64,000 bases of DNA from contig CM049312.1 of the NCBI GenBank assembly GCA_026874595.1, positions 28,545,456 through 28,609,455 on the forward strand. The letters run 5' to 3'. Positions 34,346 through 64,000 of the stretch are shown one piece after another (the stretch's first letter is position 1; each line of letters opens with the position of its first letter). Source of the DNA: Sipunculus nudus. Taxonomy: Eukaryota; Annelida; Sipuncula; Golfingiida; Sipunculidae. Below the pieces are notes generated by a model that was not told the origin of the DNA, ran no database searches, and worked only from the letters and a program-made list of their open reading frames with translations. The translations under genes and the position numbers were made by a program.

Positions 34346-34660
34346 ACGACAAAGCTGTCCGAGATGTATACATATGCTCAATATTAGGCTGATATATCAA
34401 ACCCCTCCTTAGGAATAAGCAGGAACATACATTTTTGCAAAAAAATTTGTAGTTGGCGCCACCTGTCGTGTATACAACAAAGCTATTCGATATGTATTAA
34501 TACGCACAATTTCAGGCTCATATATCAAATTCCTCCTAAGAAATAAGGAGCCACATACACTGTGCAAAAGTCATTGTAGCTGGCGACACGATTTTTGTGA
34601 AAGAGAAAGCCATTAAAGATGCATGGACTGATCAAAATATCAGGCTAATACATCAAATTT
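34346..34660. repeat. About 125-bp tandem repeat, 2.5 units, beside the LTR
   Basis: Units starting ACGACAAAGCTGTCCGA (34346) and ACAACAAAGCTATTCGA (34474), and a decayed third, share GATATATCAAA, CCTCCTTAGGAATAAG and GTAG-TGGCG-CAC elements. The same array follows copy 2 (42136..42450). The left flank of copy 1 (near 27779) also has GTAGGTGGCGCCACC. Confidence 0.6.
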
Positions 34661-35009
34661 GTGTTGATCACGATTATTATTATTGTTATTATTTTCCGTA
34701 ACAATTGTGAAGAACCTTGTAAAGAAAGCTCAAATTTCAAGCTAAAATTCTTTTTCTAAAATAATTTGGACAACGTAACCACTTTTGCTACACCTGCAAA
34801 TAGCGGCGACAGAATTAACAGAAAGACCCGACAGTTTCGCTAGAGTTTATTTCCATTCAGAGCATCTTCCAGTTAGGCACTGGGTGAAGGCCGCGACTGC
34901 TTGCCTCAGCCGTCAAACTTTAAAATCAAAATTTGTTACGTTTCAAAGAAACAACTTCGCAAATAACGGAGAAACCGCTTTGACAGGATTAACAGAATGA
35001 GTTCTGTTT

Positions 35010-35046
<37 letters not shown>

Positions 35047-36178
35047 CAAAATGAACATCTTCCAGTTAGGCAGTGGTCGGAGGCCAGGACTGCTTGCCTC
35101 AGTAGTCAAACTTTAAAATCATAATTTGTTACGTTTCAAAAAACACCTTTGGTTACATTTCACATGCGCATGCTTTCAAAATATTACCGTTTCCGTGATG
35201 TTCTTACCACCAACAGAAACTTTAACATTTCTTATCCAAAGTATTTGAACGGACTACATTTCCCGCTTCTCTACGATTATACCTTCATCGCCGCTCGTGT
35301 ATTTATTATCCCCCAATGTATCGTGGGGTTTGAATTTCAATGCCCAATAGCCCTAAACAAAGTCGTTCTCTTGTGAGCCGGATTCTGAGCAGAATGGTTC
35401 CAAAGGCGTGTTGGAACTGATGGCTTTATTGGCAAGCATCGTAGTTTTTCATTTCCTCTCTGGTGAACATAATAAATCATGCTTATCTGCCCAGAAAATA
35501 AAATGACGTAATTAATCTATATTTCAAGGCTGGTTGGCACATGCCGATAACGGTCGGTCTTTTTTTTACGATATAATGTTAGGTCACCAGGGTTGCTCGC
35601 CTAGCACCACAGCACCTAGTGATCGTTTACACTGGACTCTAAGGGCGTGTTTTGGCGCTCTATGGCTTTAGTTTGTTTGTTCGTTTGTTTACCAGCAAAG
35701 GCTTTGGAGGAACCAATTGTCGGACAAAGCTGAACCAAGAGCGTTGTTTGATCGGCGCGGACAGAAGATGGTATATAAGACCCTCATACAAAATCAAAGT
35801 TCCGGGGCCTTAAAACCTGGAGACGCGGCCCCGGAACAGCATTAATGTAATTAGGCAACGAATGCAACGGGTTGAAACCAAGTCGCTTCAGGGTCATTTT
35901 GTCTTGAAAAAAAGCACAAAACCACAACAAGCTTTACTGGTAAATTAAGATAAACCACCTCGTTAAGGGTCTTTAAATTTGTTAACCAACTTTTTGATAA
36001 AAAATGCGTATGCAACAAATGTTTTTGAACAATTTAGCAAGCAGCTATTGTTCACAACCAACCAAACAACTCGCCAAAACGCACTCTTAGTTGCACCAGG
36101 TGAATGTCGTAGTACGTAATCAAATATCGATTTGCTGTGCTGTTCACTGCAATCCTTTTAGTTTTATGCGTCTCGTTG
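34661..36178 (-). other. 3' flank of the duplicated SDR-B terminal exon, unit 1
   Basis: Aligns with 2560..3895 and 42450..43930. Includes a T-run at about 35014..35043 and the MITE-like element 35643..36086. No coding exon. Confidence 0.6.
35643..36086. mobile_element. GGGCGTGTTTTGGCG MITE, unit-1 copy
   Basis: The left GGGCGTGTTTTGGCG is inverted against CGCCAAAACGCACTC; flanks TAA and TTA. Orthologous to 3303..3803 and 43409..43838, with an internal length difference. Confidence 0.55.
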
Positions 36179-36358
36179 TTACATCACCGGTCCTTTGACC
36201 CTTGACGGTGACATATTAAATCGACCACCATCGACAGGAACGACGGCTCCGTTAACAAAAGATGCATCATCCGAAGCTAGAAACGCGATCACCTTGGCAA
36301 CCTCATCTACTTCACCAATCCGACCAATCGGATGAATATACTTCTGCTCTTGCTTGTA
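36179..36358 (-). CDS. Extra terminal exon of SDR-B (unit 1 copy)
   Basis: A 180-nt exon, acceptor TTTTTAG, with intact frame and TAA. Encodes [45 protein letters not shown]. It is a duplicate of 43931..44110, made by the 7.8-kb tandem duplication. It lies 7.75 kb further from the rest of SDR-B and could only be used if splicing skips the nearer copy. It has no frame damage. Differences from the nearer copy include Ala versus Ser (VIAFLAS/VISFLAS), Phe versus Leu (GGRF/GGRL) and Val versus Ile (SRVKG/SRIKG). Confidence 0.75.
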   Translation of the reverse strand, partial: YKQEQKYIHPIGRIGEVDEVAKVIAFLASDDASFVNGAVVPVDGGRFNMSPSRVKGPVM

Positions 36359-37626
36359 CTAAAAATATCGAAATGTGAGACACATTATAGACTAATAACC
36401 TCTGTCAACATCCAATTTCTATAAATGCATGTATTTTTCCTCAATAACCATACCCCTATTTGTTTATGGAAAATCAATTTGAAACCCGGGAATGTACACG
36501 TGCACAAGCACACATCATTCTATACTGACACCGTTCTTTCCTGTAATGAACACCAATGACCTGCAACTGTTCATTTTCAACGGGCCGTCAATATAGAAGG
36601 GATGGGGGGGGGGGGATATCCCCCTCCCCACTTTGTTAGTAAGGGTTGATGGTCAATGTAATCATCCCACTGCTATTTAGAGAATAATATTTATATATTA
36701 GTATTGGAAATGAAAAATATTACTAAATAGAATTATAGACTTTGGTTCCATTTATATGTTTACAATGAAGTATATATCTAAACCTGTTTAGGAATAAACC
36801 TATACTGGAAACATAATTTATCATTTTCTGAAACTAGCTAGTTAATTGTTATGTACAGTCATGCCCGATTATTGTCATGTCGGTGGTGCATGCATAGATC
36901 ATGATAATAACCGGGATGTGACATAACGCGGGCTTCAACATCGATGCCCTTTTGAAACAAAGAAGAAGCGTTATGTCTCAAATGATATTAAATAAATCAT
37001 CAATAAAAAGGAAACAGAAACGTTTATGAATATTTTAATTGCACAACGGCATATCAAATTACGTTTATGCGCTCATGACAATTTATTTCCTGTAAGTTTT
37101 GTGCCGCATGCCGCAATAACTGACAAAAATACGACTTGCTAACAGAAAGAGACGTAGCGTCAAAGTCATGAGGTCAAATGTCTGGAAATATTTGGCACAG
37201 TAATAACGTCATGCGTAGGCAAATTATTTTACTAGGTAATTCTTTCCCCGACTACTGCGCCTTAATTTCCTGAAATCTTATTGATTACTCATACTTCCAT
37301 GATCGTCTTTATGATAGGACTGTTCGCGGAGCAGGTATCGTCATGCCATTGTCAACATTCTGAAGTTTCGCTGTGATTGAGGTTTTGGACCGAGTATCTC
37401 CTCCAGTGCTCACAAAACCTCCAAAACTTTTCAGGGCCCCTTAAAGGAGATTTTCAGTCGTAAGCAACGTTTACAGCTTGAGCTTCGTATCATCACGGCG
37501 AAACGTCACCGAGCTGTAACCCACGGCCTTGCATAAAGGAGTTCACTATGTACGATATGTGATCGCAAACATCGCCCCTGTTAACATACAAAGAAACGCA
37601 TTTATCTGGATTACCGTGGTATCTTA
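36359..37626 (-). other. SDR-B intron sequence, unit 1
   Basis: Matches 44111..45094 and continues as 51308..51573. The point where copy 2 is interrupted by the 6.2-kb element is the empty site GTATCGTCA at 37335..37343. No exon is seen. Confidence 0.7.
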
Positions 37627-37888
37627 GGCCAAAATAAAAGAAATGTTATGGTTCTCAGGCACTTTTTTTCAGAAATCAATGCGGGCGTGAGCTTTTTTTT
37701 TATTTTAAAGTTTTTGGTATGTTTCGATAAAAATGTCAAATGATAAGGGAAAAGAATGAAAATAACAGTTTTATTTTGCTAAATATGTAAAAGCACTACA
37801 AAACAAAGGAAATTGTATGGTTGTATCTTCTTGAAAGAAATGTCGGAGCGACAGCAGCTCAAAATTGGAAAGTTTTTATTGAAAATCA
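37627..37888. mobile_element. Truncated PIF/Harbinger-like MITE at the duplication junction
   Basis: The first 262 bp of the same MITE as 51574..51910 (GGCCAAAATAAAAG, GGTTCTCAGGCAC). It stops at 37888, where the sequence switches directly into BEL gag (CTGCACCCATTACC). Confidence 0.85.
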
Positions 37889-38001
37889 CTGCACCCATTA
37901 CCTTTCGCCTATTGGCAAAATTTGTGAAACAAGAAGCAAAAAAGGCTAACGATCCCGTATACGTGCGAGAGGCAGTATCTTGGGAGAGTTAGCAGAATCC
38001 C

Positions 38002-40895
38002 ATGGGAAAACCATTGAGTCAGCGCCAACCTTTCATACATAAACCAAAAGTACAACTAATTTTGCCACAGTTACAAATGATAATGGCTCAGGTTCAGCAG
38101 AGGTCAAAGGTCATCAGCTATATAAGGACAGTACTCCACAAAATGGCAGAAGTGGTAATAAAAAGCCATGCATATACTGCAATGATGCCTCACATTCGCT
38201 GTTTGATTGTGGAAAATCTGGTACTTGTGCACACATTTCTTAAGGTCAAAGGGTTATGTTTCGGATGTTTACGGCCAGGTCATCCAAAAAGGTCTTGCAG
38301 AAACAAAGCTACATGTGGTAAATGTCAAGGTTCTCATCCCAGAGTATTACATTATGAGCCTAGCAAAGCTGAAACATCAGAAAGCAATACACCTTAACCT
38401 TCATCTTTAGTGATTCCAAGTGTCACAGCAACATCATCTTGTGGAGTTATGCTGGTACTAGTGATACAGGAGCCGGGGATGCCACGATGGCAATCATCCC
38501 AGTGAAGGTCAGGCTTAAGAATTTTTGCAGATCAGTGGACACCTATGCCTTCTTAGACACCGGCAGCAATGTTTCATTCTGTACAAAAGAGCTCATTGAT
38601 TAGCTAGGTGTATCCGGGAAAAGAATACAGACCGCAGTGGACACTAAGGGTGCATCCCACATCTGGGATACTTACTTGGTAAAAGGGCTTAAAGTGAGCG
38701 ATTTGCAAGCTGAAATGCTGTTTAACTGCCGGTTGTGTATTCTAAAGAACGGATGCCAGTGACAAAGGTGCATATTCCAGCAAATAAAGACATCCACAAG
38801 TGGCCACACCTCCAGAATATAACCTTGCCGCAGACTGCTGCCAATATTGGATTGTTAAAAGGCAATAATGTGCCTGATGCCTACTCACCTCTAGAGGTAA
38901 TCACAGGACCAAGCACATGGCGACATGCCACCAGAACAAGGTTAGGTTTGGTTGTATGGAACGTTGTACGTTCAAATGTTGATATAGCAGCAACGGCTAA
39001 TAGGGCAGAGGTAAAAGCAAATGCAGACGTACACTCAATGAAGCAACTCGATCAGCTTGTACGACATAAATCAAAACATGGATTTCCCTGAAAATCTCTT
39101 AATGAGGAAAGGATCCGTCTTAATACGACAAGAAATTTCTGGACAAGGTCAATCAATCAATCCAATTGGTCAACGGACATTATGAGGTATCACTGCCTTT
39201 TAAAGACAGCAGCCTACCAGTGATGCCAAACAACACAGGTCGAGCTCTTCAGCGTTTAAGTCACTTGAAGAAACGGTTGGTGAAAAATAAAAAAATTAAA
39301 GAGGAGCATCTGGAATTCATGAACAAGATCTTGCATAAGAATTACGCTGAGATGGTTCCTGAGGATAAGGTGGATAGAAACGATGGGCATTTATGGTATA
39401 TCCCTCACCATGCCGTGTATCATCCTCAGAAAAATAAACTCAGAGTCGTTTTTGACTGCACCGCAAGTTGCCAAGGCATCTCCCTTAACCAGACCCTACC
39501 GCCTGGTCCTGACCTGACAAACAGTTTGATAGGGGTACAGGCCAGATTCAGACAGGAGAAGATTGCTCTCATGAGTGACATTGAGTCAATGCTGTATCAA
39601 GTGAACGTTCCATGCAGGAACGTGATTATCTGCGCTTATTCTGGTGGCCAGGGGGTGACCTAGATGCTAAACCGACAGCATATAGGATAACAGTCCATTT
39701 ATTTGGTACTGTTTCGTCTCCAAGTGTAACAACTGCAGCACTTCAAAAGGCAGCTACTGACAACAGCAATGTGTTTGATGTTGAGGTAACTTAATCCATC
39801 CTCAAAAACTTCTGTGTGGACGACTATTTGAAATCCATCGATACAGAGAAGAAAGCAGTCACTCATATCCAGAATGTGAATTCTTTATGTAGAAATGAAG
39901 GTTTCAAGTTGACAAAATGGATAAGTAATCACAGGGATGTCATCTCCTCATTTCCTGTGGAGGAGCGGGCCAAAGAAGTGAAGTCATCAGGTTTAGTGAA
40001 GGATGACCTCCCTTGTGAGAGAGTTTTAGGTGTATAGTGGAATGTGGAATCAGACAAGTTTGGTTTCAATATTCAGCTGCCAACAACGAAGAGATGAGTT
40101 CTGTCCAAAGTCAGCTCGGTTTACGACCCGCTGGGATTTGCTGCTTTCTTATATTGACTGCAAAGTTGATCCTTCAAGACCTGTGCAGACTGGGTGTAGG
40201 ATGGAACCTATAGACAACTGGGCACAACCTCCAAAGATAGCGAAAATGGTTGACCGATTTGCCAAAGCTGAAGGCCTTTACTGTGAGCATATGCTACAAA
40301 CCCCAGAACTTTGGACCAGTAGTATCTTGTGAGATTCACAATTTTGCAGTTGCCAGTGAGGATGGGTATGGTGTAGCCTCGTATGTTAGTTTGAAGGATG
40401 ACAGTGGTCGGGTTCACTGCAGTTTGAATATGGGAAAATCTAGGGTCGCTCCACTGAAAAGGGTCACAATTCCTCGTATGGAGTTGACAGCAGCAATGGT
40501 CGCAGTAAGGTTGAATCAGATGATCCCCAAAGAGATCAATATCATGTTTCTGACACATACTTTTGGACAGACAGCAAGTCAGTCATTAAATACATCAACA
40601 ACGAAACTACAAAAATTCCGTAGCTTTATAGCAAATCGTATACCCGTAATTCGGGATGCATCAAATGTGCTGAATGGAGATACGTGGATTCGAAATCAAA
40701 TCCTGTAGATGATGCTTCAAGAGGTTTGTCCTTGAAAAACTTTCTTGAAGAGCAACGATGGCTTAAAGGACCAGATTTCCTCTGGAATTCTCCGTCTGAA
40801 TGGCTAAATCAAAATATATCAACTTCACTTTCAAGTGATGTTCAAGAAGTGAACAAAACGGTCAATGTGGCCATAGGTAACCATCCAAACTAAAC
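38002..40895 (+). pseudogene. BEL/Pao gag-knuckle/protease/RT/RNase H remnants, copy 2
   Basis: Open pieces in order: knuckle region (38002..38397), DTG protease piece (about 38480..38600, ending in an in-frame stop), protease tail (38735..39091), RT N-terminal half with HHAVYHPQKNKLRVVFDCTA (39166..39663), RT palm (39612..39794, then CVDDYLKS), and RNase H with IPRMELTAAMVAVRL (40250..40708). The RT half is a longer continuous frame than in copy 1, and the RNase H 'PRMEL' motif is kept. A single-base loss near 39610 shifts the frame. Confidence 0.83.
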
Positions 40896-41353
40896 CATGG
40901 ATAGACTGATCAGTTACTTTTCAAGTTGGACCGGGCTTAAAATGTAGTAGGTTGGATCTTGAAGACGAAAGGCAATTTGCAGCAGTGGGTAAGGAAGCGA
41001 AAAGCCATCCAAATGGATCTTAAAGAAAGGGAGCCCGATTCAGAAAGGATAAAAAACATGGCAGAGGCTCAGATGAAATATTTCAAGACAAAAATGGCAG
41101 GAAACTTAAAGAAATATAACAGTCGATGATGTTGTTCTTGTGGTCGACAACACCCCAAGTAACACATGGTCATTAGGTAGAGTAACAGAAACTGTCAAGG
41201 ACAAGAAAGATTTTATTTGATTATACATAGACCATTGACCAAGCTTTGTCTTATTTTAGAATCTAAGAATAAAAGCAATTAGAAAACAGATTATTATTAA
41301 ACAAGTGTATTATTTTGTGGTTTGGCCTATATTTTAGTGAATAGTAATTGTAT

Positions 41354-42135
41354 GGTTGCGGCCAAACATTATTGGTGGTTGTGTGTTGGTTTATATATCA
41401 AGATATTTATAATTTTGATTGTATTTTGTAGTTTTATTTTATTATTTTATTTTATTGAATTTTCCTTGTTTTATACCCATTTTGGTAAAGCATTTAAAAC
41501 ATACGTTTAACATGATATGGCCTCACTGTCTCCTGCCCTATATAGCTAGAGAGGGTATTAAGGTTTGCCGGCAGGTCGGTCCTGCATACCGCGTGCTACA
41601 GTAAAGTACAGACATAGATGTTATGCTCCATGCTGATTATAAGATGTAGAGATCAAACAATTTTGATAAGTTTCATTTACACTTTCTTAACATTTATTAA
41701 CAGATTCAAGTGCAATTCACTGGTATTTTAAAGTAAAAGAAATGATTAATAAACAGAGCATGATGATGTATTAGGTTGACTGGGAAACGCTAAAGTTTAT
41801 GGTCTATATTCTGTACATACCCTTATATATTTAATATTTTCATGTCTGCGAATGTTCAACAGTGAATTCTAATGTGCGCAATAAGTCTAGAAATATGAAA
41901 CAGATATCATGTGTATTTTTGGAAAAGGAAGAGTGTATTAGATTTAATATTTTTCAGGAAACTTGTATAATTCAGAGCTAGAAACCTTTTTACATTTTTT
42001 TGCATTGTATTTATGATACTTTTTATGTTCATTTCAGTTAATCTGTAACAAAAGCTTTGCAAGAACAATTAAATGGAATACAGCATATTACTGAATTGTC
42101 ACTGTTGTCAGCATTGACGAGTGAATGATCTTACA
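41354..42135 (+). repeat. 3' LTR of BEL/Pao copy 2
   Basis: Matches 33564..34344. About 37 bp found just before the copy-1 LTR (ATTATTAGTATTTCAC..) are missing here. Confidence 0.85.
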
Positions 42136-43930
42136 TACGACAAAGCTGTCCGAGATGTATACATATGCTCAATATTAGGCTGATATATCAAACCCCTCCT
42201 TAGGAATAAGCAGGAACATACATTTTTGCAAAAAAAATTGTAGGTGGCGCCACCTGTCGTGTATACAACAAAGCTATTCGATATGTATTAATACGCACAA
42301 TTTCAGGCTCATATATCAAATTCCTCCTAAGAAATAAGGAGCCACATACACTGTACAAAAGTCATTGTAGCTGGCGACAGGATTTTTGTGAAAGAGAAAG
42401 CGATTAAAGATGCATGGACTGATCAAAATATCAGGCTAATACCTCAAATTTGTGTTGATCACGATAACGTGATCTCTTGTTATTAGGTTCCGTAACAATT
42501 GTGAAGAACCTTGTCAAGAAAGCCCAAATTTCAGGCTAAAATTCTTTTTCTAAAATAATTTGGACAACGTAATCACTTTTCTATACCTGCAAATAGCGGC
42601 GAAAGAATTAACAGAAAGACCCGACAGTTTCGCTAGAGTTTATTTCCATTCAGAGCATCTTCCAGTTAGGCACTGGGTGAAGGCCGCGACTGCTTGCCTC
42701 AGCCTTCAAAAAACGTTAAAATCAAAATTTGTTACGTTTCAAAGAAACAACTTCGCAAATAGCGGAGAAACCGCTATGACAGGATTAACAGAATGAGTTC
42801 TGTTTGAGTTTTTTTTTTACTCAAAATGAACATCTTCCAGTTAGGCAGTGGTCGGAGGCCAGGACTGCTTGCCTCAGTAGTCAAACTTTAAAAACATAAT
42901 CTGTTACGTTTAAAAAAACACATTTCACATGCGCATGCTTTCAAAATATTACCGTTTCCGTGATGTTCTTACCACCAACATAAACTTTAACATTTCTTAT
43001 CCAAGGTATTTGAACGGACTACATTTCCCGCTTCTCTACGATTATACCTTCATCGCCGCTCGTGTATTTATTATCCCCCAATGTATCGTGGGGTTTGAAT
43101 TTCAATGCCCAATAGCCCTAAACAAAGTCATTCTCTTGTGAGCCGGATTCTGAGCAGAATGGTTCTAAAGGCGCGTTGGAACTGACGACTTTATTGGCAA
43201 GCATCGTAGTTTTTCATCTCCTCTCTGATGAACATAATAAATCATGCTTATCTTCCCAGAAAATAAAATGACGTAATTAATCTATATTTCAAGGCTGGTT
43301 GGCACATGCCGATAACGGTCGGTCTGTTTTCTTACGATATAATGTTAGGTCACCAGGGTTGCTCGCCTTGCACCACAGCACCTAGTGATCGTTTACACTG
43401 GACTCTAAGGGCGTGTTTGGGCGCTCTGGCTTAAATTTGTTTGTTCGTTTGTTTACGAGCAAAGGCTTTGGATGAACCAGTTGTCGGACAAAGCTGAACC
43501 AAGAGCGTTGTTTGATCGGCGCGGACAGAAGATGGTATAAGGCCCTCATACAAAATCAAAGTTCCGGGGCCTTAAAACCTGGAGACGCGGCCCCGGAACA
43601 GCATTAATGTTATTAGGCAACGAATGAAACCAAGTCGCTTCAGGGTCATTTTGTCTTGAAAAAAAGCACAAAACCACAACAAGCTCTACTGGTAAATTAA
43701 GATAAATCACCTCGTTAAGGGTCTTAATATTTGTTAACCAACTTTTTCATAAAAAATGCGTATGCAACAAATGTTTTTGAACAATTTAGCAAGCAGCTAT
43801 TGTTCACAACCAACCAAACAACTCGCCAAAACGCACTCTTAGTTGCACCAGGTGAATGTCGTAGTACGTAATCAAATATCGATTTGCTGTGCTGTTCACT
43901 GCAACCCTTTTAGTTTTATGCGTCTCGTTG
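42136..43930 (-). other. 3' flank of SDR-B, unit 2
   Basis: The tandem-repeat remnant (42136..42450) is followed by the SDR 3' flank shared with 2560..3895 and 34661..36178, including the MITE-like 43409..43838. No coding exon. Confidence 0.6.
43409..43838. mobile_element. GGGCGTGTTTGGGCG MITE, unit-2 copy
   Basis: Orthologue of 3303..3803 and 35643..36086, with TAA/TTA flanks and CGCCAAAACGCACTC as the right end. Confidence 0.55.
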
Positions 43931-62376
<18,446 letters not shown>

Positions 62377-63050
62377 CAGGTTTTTACTGGTCACCGGTAT
62401 TTTCCGTGGTATGTCCTTACTTCTGATCCAACACAGCTACACGCGTCCACACGACAGAGCCACCTCTTTGCACTAAACAGATACTGCTCCACGCATGGAC
62501 GCAATTTGGTCTGGGACAGCGGGGAAAGTGTTCCCTCACGCACAACCTCTTAAACCAGGGGGGACATACCACATTGCCCCCTATAGAGTTTGTAGGCTCT
62601 AATTTCAAACCATATAAAAAACATAATTTATTCACAAAAATGTGTCACAGTCGTACAGGGGCGGATCAAGGATTTAGATAAAGGAGGGGTCCAACCCAGG
62701 AGGACTAATGACAAAACTTAAAAAAAAGTTCCCAGATCTGGAAAAAAGGGGGGTCTCATGGCCGCAAAAATTGGTCTGAAACCCTTATTAAAAGTTGCGG
62801 CGGCTGTAAAGGGGGGGGGGGGGGGTTCCCACTTTTGGTGTTGTAAAGTTCGTGAAGTACCAATGAACCAATGAACTGCTGTCTTTCAGATTTAAATAAA
62901 GTACAAAAATTACTGATAATATGATAAGGTTCGTTTATTTGTTTATCATTGTAGCACCCATAATTGAATAATTGCCAAGCAATAATGAAATTATAAAAAA
63001 AATCTTTTCACTACGGAAGCGTATTGCTGCCACCTGGTAAAAAAAAAATA
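62377..63050. other. Upstream flank of SDR-B
   Basis: Aligns with SDR-A 20469..21190 without the MITE, including a GCGGATC-type G-rich fragment (from 62658). Probable 5' UTR and promoter area; I cannot support a TATA box, initiator or CpG island. Confidence 0.5.
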
Positions 63051-63056
63051 AATTAT

Positions 63057-63204
63057 ATATGTCGTACGTACGACATACTATCTCGTACGTACGACATATT
63101 ATCTCGTACGTACGACATATTATCTCGTACGTACGACATACTATCTCGTACGTACGACATACTATCTCGTACGTACGACATACTATCTCGTACGTACGAC
63201 ATAA
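63057..63204. repeat. 21-bp tandem array with palindromic core, 7 units
   Basis: The palindrome TCGTACGTACGA starts at 63062, 63083, 63104, 63125, 63146, 63167 and 63188, exactly every 21 bases. The linkers are CATACTATC or CATATTATC. Because 21 is a multiple of 3, both strands stay open through it, producing spurious repeat peptides. Confidence 0.97.
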
Positions 63205-64000
63205 TAAATCTTACGGATCTGATTCTTAGACTAGACAACATTCCAACAGATATATGTATAAGCAATATGTATATGTTAAATAATGTATGTTTTCATATTA
63301 ACTATATATACAACATCTCCATCTCCTTGCAAACCGCTGGACCACCGTTGAAACCAACACACACACTCACGTATATCTATTTATTTAAAGTATATATTTA
63401 AATGCTATTGATTCACATTTTTTGTGTGTCCAGGTTTCTGTAATATTTCAAGCAAGCGAAATATACATCCAGTCGTTGTCTGACAGTCATATACAGAACT
63501 CTCATTTTAAGACAGGTGATTAAATAATGTTAGCAGTATATGATGTTATAATAGTGAGTCCTTCATAATGTTAATAAGAAACAAATATTGCCTTTGCCAA
63601 ACTGAAACTACTTTTAGGAGAAAGAAGGGTTCGGACAAGAGGTACAGCTCCCAAATAGCCTGATTTTAAGTAACTGAGAATGGATATTTGTGGGGCAGGT
63701 TTCTAATATTCTAAAATGATCTTTCTAAGAACTAGATTTATACATAACGCATCGTGTAGTTGATCTTTTAAACTATTTAATGCATATACAGCCATTGATA
63801 TGATACGTGGATTGCTGAACAGACAACAATCCATCTAATTGGGTACGTATAATTTTTATTTTGAACTAAATTATAGAAAAAAATATATATTAAAAAACTC
63901 TCACTCATGGACGTGCGATTAATCTGTGACAGAAGAAAACGAAATTCTAAAATAAGTCTTAATCTCATATGTCAGGCTGAAGTGGTGGTAAAATCTACCC
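63205..64000. other. Intergenic, nothing recognised
   Basis: AT-rich sequence with no SDR motif, splice-bounded exon, TIR or SINE signature that I could find on either strand. Confidence 0.5.

Larger units (their letters stand above)
37889..42135 (+). mobile_element. BEL/Pao retrotransposon, copy 2 (5' truncated by tandem duplication)
   Basis: Begins abruptly at the base equivalent to 30083 in copy 1, so it lacks the 5' LTR and most of gag. It keeps the knuckle, protease, RT, RNase H, tail and 3' LTR. It shares the TAA before the RT active site (39792..39794) and the integrase deletion with copy 1, and has its own lesions, including a Cys codon where YVDD has Tyr (39813..39815). Confidence 0.88.

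Noticed and set aside
63057-63204. CRISPR-like array
   Set aside because: The repeats are contiguous 21-mers with no unique spacers, in a eukaryotic genome.
63024-63401. 125-codon frame with a repeated SRTYDIL heptapeptide
   Set aside because: Produced by the 21-bp palindromic array; open on both strands only because the unit is a multiple of three.

Overview
The window looks like a piece of an invertebrate nuclear genome. It is AT-rich, has small exons split by kilobase-scale introns, and carries long (TA)n tracts, tRNA-derived SINEs, foldback/MITE elements and a BEL/Pao retrotransposon. A marine lophotrochozoan, most likely a bivalve mollusc, fits best; this is inference from the overall repeat style. 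I see no bacterial-type operon, no rRNA and no convincing free-standing tRNA gene.

The host genes belong to one family, the classical short-chain dehydrogenases/reductases (SDR). A partial + strand copy ends at 130 (only its C-terminus is inside the window). SDR-A lies on the minus strand at 20468..3896, with nine coding exons and 266 codons. SDR-B lies on the minus strand at 62376..43931, also nine exons and 266 codons, with an extra intact copy of its last exon at 36358..36179. An orphan, broken SDR last exon lies at 24016..23876. SDR-A and SDR-B keep the same exon lengths and phases (37/140/93/139/41/70/37/64/180 nt), and introns and flanks also align in patches (about 2.56-21.2 kb against about 34.7/42.5-63.0 kb). 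They are therefore a direct segmental duplication of more than 18 kb.

Comparing paralogues shows several insertions with their empty sites. In A these are two tRNA-derived SINEs (17911..18328 and 18400..18640), a 337-bp TTA-flanked MITE (20630..20966), a 539-bp TIR element with a 9-bp target duplication (11148..11686) and a small 'GCGGATCC' MITE (7343..7486). In B these are a solo LTR with a 5-bp target duplication (53888..54052) and a 6.2-kb TIR element with a 9-bp target duplication (45095..51298). B also has a miniature LTR retrotransposon (TRIM, 55370..55755) whose two LTRs each carry a tRNA-like box A/box B module.

From 27.8 to 51.8 kb the order of events can be read. A BEL/Pao element (27809..34344) landed next to the SDR-B 3' end. 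A 7,806-bp block running from inside its gag to inside a MITE was then tandemly duplicated (junction at 37888/37889), which duplicated the SDR-B terminal exon. The 6.2-kb element then inserted into copy 2 only. Both BEL copies share an in-frame stop and a missing integrase, so the element was already defective before it was duplicated.

The rest (131..2560, 21.2-27.8 kb, 63.0-64.0 kb) is non-coding sequence with foldbacks, hairpins, microsatellites and one 21-bp palindromic tandem array. Most open frames of 60-100 codons are chance frames, or Ile-Tyr repeats read through (TA)n.
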